From Lentimicrobiaceae bacterium (GTDB lineage Bacteria > Bacteroidota > Bacteroidia > Bacteroidales > SKPS01), in assembly GCA_007119395.1 (NCBI GenBank), contig SKPS01000291.1, forward strand, positions 1-11,876: 11,876 bases of DNA, read 5' to 3'. The notes beneath the pieces are model-generated. The model worked only from the letters and a program-made list of their open reading frames with translations, ran no database searches and was not told where the DNA came from. The position numbers and the translations under genes are program-made. Each line of letters opens with the position of its first letter. The stretch's first letter is position 1. Positions 5,868-11,876 of this stretch are shown piece after piece.

Positions 5868-5872
5868 CTTTC

Positions 5873-6919
5873 ATGAAAGTGATCATCACAGGTGGTACGG
5901 GATACATCGGTTCGCACACAGCGATGGAGATGCTTGGTGCCAATTATGAGGTGGTGCTGATCGACAATTTTTCGAACAGTTACCCTTGGGTTGCCGAGCG
6001 CATCGCCACGCTGTCGGGCAAGCAAGTGCTTATGGAGGAGGTTGACCTAACCGATGCTGATGCGCTGGACGTTTGTTTGGCGAGGCACAACGATGCGGCT
6101 GCCATCATCCATTTTGCCGCTTTAAAGGCGGTTGGAGAGTCGGTTGAGATGCCGTTGCGCTATTACAGAAACAACCTGATCGGGTTGCTCAACCTGCTCA
6201 GTTCTATGATCAGGCACAGCATTCCCGACCTGGTATTTTCATCGAGTTGCACTGTTTACGGGGCAGCTGAAAACATGCCGATTGACGAAACGGCTCCGTT
6301 ATTGGCTCCTTTATCGCCTTACGGTGCCACCAAGCGGATGGCCGAGGAGATGATCACTGACCTGGCATCTGCCAACCGAATCCGTGCCGTGTTGTTGCGT
6401 TACTTCAACCCTGTGGGGGCACACCACTCTGCCCAATTGGGTGAGCTTCCCATCGGTGTGCCCAACAACCTGATGCCATTCATTACACAAACCGCCATCG
6501 GAAAACGGAAAAAACTGATGGTGTTTGGCAACGACTACCCCACTCCTGACGGAACGCCCATCAGAGATTATATCCATGTAACCGATCTGGCAATCGCCCA
6601 TCTGAAAGCGCTGCAGCGGATGCTCAACGGGAAACAGAAAAAGAGTTCAGAGGTGTTCAACCTGGGAACAGGGAAAGGGTATTCGGTACTGGAGATGATT
6701 CATGCTTTCGAGAAGCACAACGGGGTGAAGGTGCCTTATGAGATTACAGACCGGCGACCCGGTGACATAGCCGAGATCTGGGCCGATACATCGCTGGCCA
6801 ATAAAGAGCTCAGGTGGCACGCGCAATACGGACTGAAAGAGATGGTCACTACAGCCTGGCAGTGGGAACAGCACTTGCAAACTGAAGAAAACCTGAACCC
6901 TGAAGAAGTTTCGAAATAA
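5873..6919 (+). CDS. galE: UDP-glucose 4-epimerase
   Basis: A 348-residue extended short-chain dehydrogenase/reductase that interconverts UDP-glucose and UDP-galactose (possibly also the N-acetyl forms) with bound NAD, supplying galactose units for surface glycans and for the Leloir pathway. The NAD-binding GGTGYIGS is at 7-14, HFAALKAVGES at 80-90, the SSSCTVYG strand at 123-130, and the catalytic pair Tyr150-x3-Lys154 within SPYGATK. RYFNPVGAH, the PIRDYIHVTDLA segment and the NLGTGKGYSVLEM region are typical GalE features. Length is near the family norm of 338-345. It is followed 33 bases later by rfbB on the same strand, likely one operon for sugar-nucleotide synthesis. The start is fixed by a strong Shine-Dalgarno sequence. 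Substrate range (UDP-Glc only or also UDP-GlcNAc) cannot be decided here. Confidence 0.95.
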   Translation: MKVIITGGTGYIGSHTAMEMLGANYEVVLIDNFSNSYPWVAERIATLSGKQVLMEEVDLTDADALDVCLARHNDAAAIIHFAALKAVGESVEMPLRYYRNNLIGLLNLLSSMIRHSIPDLVFSSSCTVYGAAENMPIDETAPLLAPLSPYGATKRMAEEMITDLASANRIRAVLLRYFNPVGAHHSAQLGELPIGVPNNLMPFITQTAIGKRKKLMVFGNDYPTPDGTPIRDYIHVTDLAIAHLKALQRMLNGKQKKSSEVFNLGTGKGYSVLEMIHAFEKHNGVKVPYEITDRRPGDIAEIWADTSLANKELRWHAQYGLKEMVTTAWQWEQHLQTEENLNPEEVSK

Positions 6920-6952
6920 CACATAGCAACAAAACATCAAAACGATTCCATC

Positions 6953-8008
6953 ATGAAAAAACGCATTCTGGTTACCGGTGGCGCCGGTTTTATCGGATCA
7001 CACGTTATACGACACCTGGTTAACAAGTACAGTGACTACCTGGTTGTGAACCTTGACAAGCTCACCTATGCCGGTAATCTGACCAATCTGGCAGATGTGG
7101 AGCATAACAGCAACTACCTGTTTCTTCGCGGAGACATCAATGATGAAGGGTTGATGCATCGCCTCTTTCAAGAGCACCGTTTTGATGCCGTGATCCATCT
7201 GGCTGCAGAGTCACATGTGGACCGATCTATCGCCAGTCCGAACGAGTTTGTGTTCACCAACATTGTGGGTACGGTCAACCTGCTGAATGCCGCCAGACAC
7301 CATTGGGGTGATCAGCCCGAGGGAAAACTGTTTTACCATGTCTCAACCGACGAGGTGTATGGTTCTCTCGGAGACACCGGCCTCTTCACAGAGGAGACAC
7401 CGTATGATCCAAGAAGTCCATACTCTGCATCCAAAGCCAGTTCTGATCACCTCGTAAGGGCCTACCATCATACGTTCGGACTACCGGTGATCATCTCCAA
7501 CTGTTCAAACAACTACGGCCCCAATCAGTTTCCTGAAAAACTCATTCCGTTATTCATCAACAACATTCGAAACAACAAACCCCTGCCAGTGTATGGCAAA
7601 GGGGAGAATGTGCGTGATTGGTTGTATGTATTGGATCATGCCGTGGCCATTGACACCATTTTCCACAAGGGAACTGTTGGCGAGACCTACAACATCGGGG
7701 GGCACAATGAGTGGCGCAACATTGACCTGATCAGGCTGATGTGCCGGGTGATGGACCGGAAGCTCCATCGCCCTGAGGGCACTTCTGAAGGGCTGATCAC
7801 CTATGTCACCGACCGTGCCGGCCATGATATGCGTTACGCCATCGACTCATCGAAGCTTCAGCAACAGTTGGGGTGGGTCCCTTCGCTGCAGTTTGAAGAG
7901 GGGCTGGAGCTAACCATAGACTGGTACCTGGAGAACCAGCAATGGCTCGATGCCGTAACCAGCGGCGAATATCAGCAGTATTATGACAATATGTATAAAG
8001 ACCGGTAA
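6953..8008 (+). CDS. rfbB: dTDP-glucose 4,6-dehydratase
   Basis: A 351-residue extended short-chain dehydrogenase/reductase converting dTDP-glucose to dTDP-4-keto-6-deoxyglucose, the second step of dTDP-rhamnose and other deoxysugar pathways. The NAD motif GGAGFIGS is at 9-16, LAAESHVDRSI at 83-93, the dehydratase-specific Thr132-Asp133-Glu134 in STDEVYG, and the catalytic Tyr157-x3-Lys161 in SPYSASKASSDH. The CSNNYGPNQFPEKLIPL stretch and GENVRDWLYV are diagnostic of RfbB/RmlB rather than of GalE. Length matches the family (about 350). It follows galE after 33 bases. The usual partners rfbA, rfbC and rfbD are not in the window, so this copy may serve rhamnose made from genes elsewhere or another deoxysugar. 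The start ATG at 6953 opens with a basic MKKR just before the Rossmann strand, as expected. Confidence 0.96.
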   Translation: MKKRILVTGGAGFIGSHVIRHLVNKYSDYLVVNLDKLTYAGNLTNLADVEHNSNYLFLRGDINDEGLMHRLFQEHRFDAVIHLAAESHVDRSIASPNEFVFTNIVGTVNLLNAARHHWGDQPEGKLFYHVSTDEVYGSLGDTGLFTEETPYDPRSPYSASKASSDHLVRAYHHTFGLPVIISNCSNNYGPNQFPEKLIPLFINNIRNNKPLPVYGKGENVRDWLYVLDHAVAIDTIFHKGTVGETYNIGGHNEWRNIDLIRLMCRVMDRKLHRPEGTSEGLITYVTDRAGHDMRYAIDSSKLQQQLGWVPSLQFEEGLELTIDWYLENQQWLDAVTSGEYQQYYDNMYKDR

Positions 8009-8010
8009 CC

Positions 8011-8038
8011 TTGGGTATCGGAAAATTCATTATATTTG
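8011..8038 (+). promoter_or_regulatory. Candidate fabD promoter (TTG-N17-TATATTTG)
   Basis: TATATTTG at 8031-8038 is an exact Bacteroidota -7 element. TTG at 8011-8013 stands 17 bases upstream, at the short end of the TTG-N17-23 spacing reported for flavobacteria. Transcription would begin near 8045, inside the palindrome at 8044-8056. Confidence 0.55.
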
Positions 8039-8248
8039 CATAGAGTACAATGTACTGCGCCATCTATGGAGTGCCGGTGTGCGCTGATGTGGCTGTTTCT
8101 TTGGTTTTACAAAAAGAATTGATGCATCAGGCAAATGGATTGCAAGGCCATTGTGAGGAGATTGCTCTTCGCTGATGAGGTCAGATGTTCAGGGCATTCT
8201 ACAGAGAGGTGTATACACAAACCGAAGTTTAATCAAAAAGAAGAACCA
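8039..8248 (+). other. Long fabD leader of about 200 bases
   Basis: If transcription starts near 8045, fabD has an untranslated leader of about 200 bases, long for this phylum. It contains a 13-base palindrome (8044-8056), a 10-base palindrome TGATGCATCA (8120-8129), and a possible stem CATCAG (8125-8130) with CTGATG (8172-8177). An in-frame ATG at 8135 exists, but the 38 residues it would add do not look like FabD. I cannot assign the leader to a known RNA family. Confidence 0.45.
8044..8056 (+). promoter_or_regulatory. Perfect 13-base palindrome at the predicted fabD transcription start
   Basis: AGTACA and TGTACT are perfect 6-base inverted arms around one central A, beginning 6 bases after the -7 element. 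Its position at the predicted start site is that expected of a repressor operator; alternatively it gives a short 5' hairpin in the mRNA. Confidence 0.45.
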
Positions 8249-9133
8249 ATGAGAGCTTATGTATTTCCGGGCCAGGGTGCCCAGTTTGTAGGGATGGGGA
8301 AAGACCTTTATGAGGGTTTTGAAGAGGCAAAAGCGATGTTTGAGCGTGCGAATGAGATATTGGGTTTTCGGATCACCGATCTGATGTTTTCAGGTACTGA
8401 CGAGGATTTACGACAGACGCGTGTTACCCAGCCAGCCATTTTTCTTCACTCTGTAATTTTAGCCAACATGATGGGTAAAAAATTCACGCCAGACATGGCG
8501 GCGGGTCATTCGCTGGGCGAGTTTTCCGCTTTGGTGGCATGTGGTGCTTTAACATTTGAAGATGGTCTCAAGCTTGTATATGCGCGTGCCATGGCGATGC
8601 AGAAGGCGTGTGATGCACGCCCGTCAACGATGGCGGCCATATTGGGGTTGGAAGATGCCCAGGTGGAGAAGGTGTGCTCGCTGGTGGGGGAAGTGGTAGT
8701 TCCTGCCAACTACAATGCGCCCGGACAGCTTGTGATTTCGGGATCCATCGAGGGTGTTGAAGAGGCGTGTGTTAAACTCAAAGAGGCCGGTGCCCGTCGC
8801 GCTTTGCCCCTGAAAGTGGGCGGAGCTTTTCACTCCCCGCTGATGGAACCCGCCAGGGTGGAATTGGCACAAGCCATTGAAAGCACATCCTTTCAAAAAC
8901 CGAGATGCGCCATCTACCAAAATGTAGACGCTATGCCCAATAACGATCCGGCCAAAATCAAAGAGAACCTCATCGCACAGCTCACCGCTCCGGTTAGATG
9001 GACACACACCATGCAACACATGGTTGAGCACGGCATGAAACAACTGACAGAGGTTGGACCGGGGAATGTGCTGCAAGGCCTCGTGAAAAAAGTAGCCCCT
9101 GAGGTGGAAACCTTCCAGGGAAGCATCGACTAA
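8249..9133 (+). CDS. fabD: Malonyl-CoA:ACP transacylase
   Basis: A 294-residue cytoplasmic enzyme that moves malonyl from CoA to acyl carrier protein for type II fatty acid synthesis. It opens with the family start FPGQGAQ (residues 6-12, Gln12 in the oxyanion hole), then the nucleophile elbow GHSLGE with Ser88, Arg113 for malonyl carboxylate binding, and the catalytic His195 in GGAFHSPLM. The TQPAIFLHS and GPGNVLQGL motifs are also present. I choose the ATG at 8249 because it places MRAYVFPGQGAQ at the N-terminus, as in FabD generally; the upstream ATG at 8135 would add 38 unrelated residues. No other fab gene is adjacent, so fabD seems to be a single-gene unit with its own promoter and a long leader. 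Confidence 0.95.
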   Translation: MRAYVFPGQGAQFVGMGKDLYEGFEEAKAMFERANEILGFRITDLMFSGTDEDLRQTRVTQPAIFLHSVILANMMGKKFTPDMAAGHSLGEFSALVACGALTFEDGLKLVYARAMAMQKACDARPSTMAAILGLEDAQVEKVCSLVGEVVVPANYNAPGQLVISGSIEGVEEACVKLKEAGARRALPLKVGGAFHSPLMEPARVELAQAIESTSFQKPRCAIYQNVDAMPNNDPAKIKENLIAQLTAPVRWTHTMQHMVEHGMKQLTEVGPGNVLQGLVKKVAPEVETFQGSID

Positions 9134-9135
9134 AC

Positions 9136-9163
9136 ACGGGCCAAGCAGTTCTTGACTACCCGT
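9136..9163 (+). terminator. Hairpin just after fabD, possible terminator
   Basis: ACGGG (9136-9140) pairs with CCCGT (9159-9163) and CAAG (9142-9145) with CTTG (9151-9154), with a small internal loop. It starts three bases after the fabD stop. No T-run follows, so it is only a candidate transcript end. Confidence 0.35.
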
Positions 9164-9251
9164 TGACAGGCTACGCTTTGACCATGAACACCTGCACCTG
9201 ACAAATTGTTATATATGGTATGGGGGTGGTCAAAGACACCCGTAGTATATA

Positions 9252-10211
9252 ATGATAAAGTCGAAACATCAGAACAGATTCAACAGATGGTGGCTGCTTG
9301 CCGTATGGGTTTTGGCGGCCACCACTGCCTGTATCAATACAAAAAGCAACCAACAAATGGAATACCGCACACTAACGCCTGAAGAGGAGTATGTGATTGT
9401 TCACAAAGGTACGGAAAGGCCGTTCACAGGCAAGTACGATAACCACTGGGAGGAAGGCTTCTATCACTGCAAGCGGTGTGACGCGAAGTTGTACCGTTCC
9501 GCCGATAAATTTGATGCGGGTTGCGGATGGCCTGCTTTTGATGACGAAGTGGCGGGTGCTGTCAGGCGGGTGCCGGATGCTGACGGCATCAGAACGGAGA
9601 TCGTGTGCAGTGCCTGTGATGCACACCTCGGTCACGTTTTTGAAGGTGAACGTTTTACATCAAAAAACACACGCCATTGTGTGAATTCAATCTCTATGAT
9701 TTTCAAACCCAAACAAGCCATGGATACAAAAACCGATACAGCCATTTTTGCCGCCGGATGTTTCTGGGGTGTAGAGCACCATTTTATGCGCCAGCAAGGG
9801 GTAATCAGCACACGCGTTGGTTACACCGGAGGGCATCTTGAGAACCCATCCTACGAAGAGGTGTGCAGTGGTACCACCGGTCATGCCGAAGCCATTGAAG
9901 TGGTATTCAACCCTGACATCGTTGGTTTCAGAGAGCTGGCCATTCTCTTCTTCGAGATTCACGACTTCAGTCAGGTGAACCGGCAAGGCCCTGACATCGG
10001 GGAGCAGTACCGCACAGAGGTGTTCTACAAAAGTGAGGAACAAAAAAGCACTGTTGAGGAGTTGATCAACATCTTACAAGATAAAGGGCACACTGTGGTG
10101 ACAAAGCTTACACCGGCCACCAAATTCTGGGGAGCTGAAAGCTACCATCAGCGGTATTACGAGCGTACAGGCAACAAGCCTTATTGCCATATCTACCGTA
10201 AGATATTCTGA
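9252..10211 (+). CDS. msrBA: Exported bifunctional methionine sulfoxide reductase, MsrB-MsrA fusion
   Basis: A 319-residue fusion that repairs oxidised methionine: the N-terminal MsrB reduces the R-sulfoxide and the C-terminal MsrA the S-sulfoxide. Residues 1-26 form a signal sequence (basic start, then WWLLAVWVLAATTA) ending at Cys27; the residues before Cys27 are a poor lipobox match, so it is either a lipoprotein or periplasmic. MsrB spans about 38-152, with zinc Cys73, Cys76, Cys119, Cys122 and catalytic Cys143 (RHCVNS); Cys91 in GCGWPAF may help recycling. MsrA begins at about 163, with catalytic Cys170 in GCFWGVEH; Cys312 near the end could be the resolving Cys. The order B-A is the reverse of the common A-B fusion. 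The role is probably repair of envelope proteins. A start at Met36 would give a cytosolic form, less likely given the clear signal segment. Confidence 0.92.
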   Translation: MIKSKHQNRFNRWWLLAVWVLAATTACINTKSNQQMEYRTLTPEEEYVIVHKGTERPFTGKYDNHWEEGFYHCKRCDAKLYRSADKFDAGCGWPAFDDEVAGAVRRVPDADGIRTEIVCSACDAHLGHVFEGERFTSKNTRHCVNSISMIFKPKQAMDTKTDTAIFAAGCFWGVEHHFMRQQGVISTRVGYTGGHLENPSYEEVCSGTTGHAEAIEVVFNPDIVGFRELAILFFEIHDFSQVNRQGPDIGEQYRTEVFYKSEEQKSTVEELINILQDKGHTVVTKLTPATKFWGAESYHQRYYERTGNKPYCHIYRKIF

Positions 10212-10287
10212 TGCACAACACAAGAAGGGGTGTGTGCCGAAATACGCCACCCGTTGAGGCATGTACGCAGAAGAAGATCAAAAACCT

Positions 10288-10295
10288 TACATTTG
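10288..10295 (+). promoter_or_regulatory. -7 element of metG
   Basis: TACATTTG matches TAnnTTTG exactly and lies 22 bases before the metG ATG, giving a leader of about 16 bases. No good TTTG is seen 19-21 bases upstream. Confidence 0.5.
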
Positions 10296-10317
10296 CACAC
10301 CAAATTTAACTTCTGCC

Positions 10318-11876
10318 ATGACAACAAAAACATTCAAGCGGCACACAGTAACCACTGCATTGCCATATGCCAACGGTCCCATTCACATTGGCCACCTCGC
10401 CGGTGTATATATCCCTGCCGACATATACGTAAGGTACCTCCGCATGAGGGGGCGTGAGGTGTTGTTTATCGGGGGCAGTGATGAACATGGAGTGCCCATC
10501 ACCCTCAAAGCACGTGAACAGCAAACCACGCCGCAAGCAATTGTAGACCACTTCCATGAGATGATCAAAGAGTCGTTTCATACCTTCGGAATCACCTTCG
10601 ATGTATACTCCCGCACCTCGGCACCCATTCACCATGAAACCTCCTCTGCCTTTTTCAAAAAACTGTACGATAACGATGTCTTTGAGGAGAAAACCTCTGA
10701 GCAGTATTATGATGAAGAGGCGAAGCAGTTTCTGGCCGACCGGTACATCATCGGCACCTGTCCACATTGCAACCATGACCGGGCCTATGGTGATCAGTGT
10801 GAGTCGTGCGGCACCTCATTGAGCCCGATGGATCTGATCTCCCCCCGGTCTACCCTCAGTGGTGCCCAGCCGGTATTACGCAAGACCAAACACTGGTACC
10901 TGCCGTTGAACCGCTTTGAAGGGTGGCTCAGACAATGGATTCTGGAAGAGCACAAAAGCGACTGGAGGGGCAATGTATACGGACAGTGCAAGTCATGGAT
11001 TGACCAGGGCTTGCAGCCACGCGCTGTAACACGTGACCTCGATTGGGGCGTAAAGGTGCCTGTTGAGAACACCGAAGGGAAAGTGCTCTACGTATGGTTT
11101 GATGCGCCCATCGGGTATATCTCGGCCACCAGAGAGCACACCCCCGATTGGGAAAAATGGTGGAAAGACCCGGAAAGCAGACTGATACACTTTATCGGCA
11201 AAGACAACATCGTATTCCATTGCATCATCTTCCCTGCCATGCTCAAGGCAGAAGGCTCTTACATCGTTCCTGACAACGTGCCCGCCAACGAGTTCCTGAA
11301 CCTGGAGGGTGACAAAATCTCCACATCCAGAAATTGGGCAGTGTGGCTTCATGAATACCTTGAAGAGTTCCCGGGGAAACAGGACGTGTTAAGGTATGTG
11401 CTTACAGCCAATGCTCCTGAATCGAAAGACAACGACTTCACCTGGAAAGATTATCAGGCGAGGAACAACAATGAGCTACTGGCTATTCTGGGCAACCTGG
11501 TGAACCGTACCATGGTGCTGACACACAAATATTACAACGGCAGTGTTCCGGAGCCCGGTGAGTTGAACGAGGAAGACCTGAAGGTGTTGGAACAGATCAG
11601 CGCGTTTCCCGGCAAAGTGGCAGAGAGTCTTGAACACTTCCGTTTTCGCGAAGGGTTAGGGCACTTGATGAACCTGGCCAGGCTGGGCAACAAGTACCTT
11701 ACCGACAACGAGCCCTGGAAGCAGATCAAGGTGAACGAAAACCGCGTAAAAACAGTGATGAACGTGTCGTTACAGATCTGTGCCAACCTGGGAATACTGG
11801 CTGAACCCTTTTTGCCCTTTACAGCACAGAAGATCAGAACCATGCTTCATCTGCCTGAACCCACATGGGAAATCGC
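10318..11876 (+). CDS. metG: Methionyl-tRNA synthetase, 3' end beyond window
   Basis: A class I aminoacyl-tRNA synthetase that charges tRNA-Met. The frame is open from the ATG at 10318 to the window end, 519 codons, so the C-terminus is missing. The ATP-binding HIGH motif is exact at 23-26 after PYANGP. A zinc knuckle is formed by Cys148-x2-Cys151 and Cys161-x2-Cys164, the single-knuckle arrangement of the E. coli type. The KMSKS loop appears as KISTS at 333-337, a form I associate with Bacteroidota MetG. The anticodon-binding helical domain starts at about 385 (DYQARNNNELLAILGNLVNRT). Many Bacteroidota MetG proteins are about 680 residues and end in a tRNA-binding EMAP-like domain; that part would lie outside the window. 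The start fits the nearby -7 element. Confidence 0.96.
   Translation, partial: MTTKTFKRHTVTTALPYANGPIHIGHLAGVYIPADIYVRYLRMRGREVLFIGGSDEHGVPITLKAREQQTTPQAIVDHFHEMIKESFHTFGITFDVYSRTSAPIHHETSSAFFKKLYDNDVFEEKTSEQYYDEEAKQFLADRYIIGTCPHCNHDRAYGDQCESCGTSLSPMDLISPRSTLSGAQPVLRKTKHWYLPLNRFEGWLRQWILEEHKSDWRGNVYGQCKSWIDQGLQPRAVTRDLDWGVKVPVENTEGKVLYVWFDAPIGYISATREHTPDWEKWWKDPESRLIHFIGKDNIVFHCIIFPAMLKAEGSYIVPDNVPANEFLNLEGDKISTSRNWAVWLHEYLEEFPGKQDVLRYVLTANAPESKDNDFTWKDYQARNNNELLAILGNLVNRTMVLTHKYYNGSVPEPGELNEEDLKVLEQISAFPGKVAESLEHFRFREGLGHLMNLARLGNKYLTDNEPWKQIKVNENRVKTVMNVSLQICANLGILAEPFLPFTAQKIRTMLHLPEPTWEI

Noticed and set aside
5873..8008. galE and rfbB as a recent tandem duplication
   Set aside because: They share only the general short-chain dehydrogenase fold motifs; each carries its own family-specific signatures, so they are ancient paralogues with different functions.
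8135..8248. In-frame 38-residue N-terminal extension of FabD starting at 8135
   Set aside because: The extension has no FabD-like sequence, while MRAYVFPGQGAQ at 8249 is the typical family start; the frame is simply open by chance upstream.
9224..9241. Hairpin GGGTG/CACCC before msrBA as a terminator or riboswitch
   Set aside because: The stem is only 5 bp with an 8-base loop and no T-run, and nothing around it resembles a known riboswitch core.
10306..10776. 156-codon minus-strand open frame at the start of metG
   Set aside because: The plus strand codes for an unambiguous MetG with HIGH and zinc-knuckle motifs; the minus frame is a shadow.

Overview
The window looks like a chromosomal segment of a Bacteroidota bacterium, most likely from the order Bacteroidales. 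The evidence is a type IX secretion sorting domain on the first protein, promoters of the TTTG / TAnnTTTG type found only in this phylum, starts that mostly lack a Shine-Dalgarno sequence, and a MetG with a KISTS signature loop. The genes are intact, housekeeping-like and similar in composition. I see no insertion sequence, phage gene, tRNA, rRNA or CRISPR array. The closest genus cannot be fixed from sequence alone.

Layout. (1) Bases 1-2657, plus strand: the 3' part of a T9SS-exported protein, then an RluD-family pseudouridine synthase only 2 bases downstream. (2) 2784-4496, plus strand: a MerR-family regulator with an intact CarH/LitR-type adenosylcobalamin-binding signature, a 321-base intergenic region rich in repeats, and an ECF sigma factor with a good Bacteroidota promoter. 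(3) 4535-5612, minus strand: queD then folE, a two-gene pterin operon converging on the sigma gene. (4) 5873-8008, plus strand: galE and rfbB, two nucleotide-sugar short-chain dehydrogenase/reductase genes 33 bases apart. (5) 8249-9133: fabD, behind a promoter, a perfect 13-base palindrome and a leader of about 200 bases. (6) 9252-10211: an exported MsrB-MsrA fusion. (7) 10318 to the window end: the first 519 codons of metG.

How the genes work together. FolE makes dihydroneopterin triphosphate from GTP, and the PTPS/QueD protein uses it, so queD-folE is a coherent pathway pair (queuosine or tetrahydropterin, also feeding folate). GalE and RfbB both make sugar nucleotides for surface polysaccharide. 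The B12-type MerR regulator beside an ECF sigma gene resembles the LitR/LitS and CarH light-response modules of other bacteria, but no carotenoid or photolyase gene lies in the window, so the target genes are unknown.

The most interesting part is the 2784-4496 module with its intergenic region: two TATACA half-sites exactly 11 bases apart, an inverted repeat and A-tracts just upstream of the sigma promoter, and a hexamer tandem repeat. Secondary points are the eukaryote-like C-x5-HGH active site of the PTPS protein, an orphan minus-strand terminator ahead of queD, and the palindrome at the fabD promoter. None of these proves a new system; they are testable leads.
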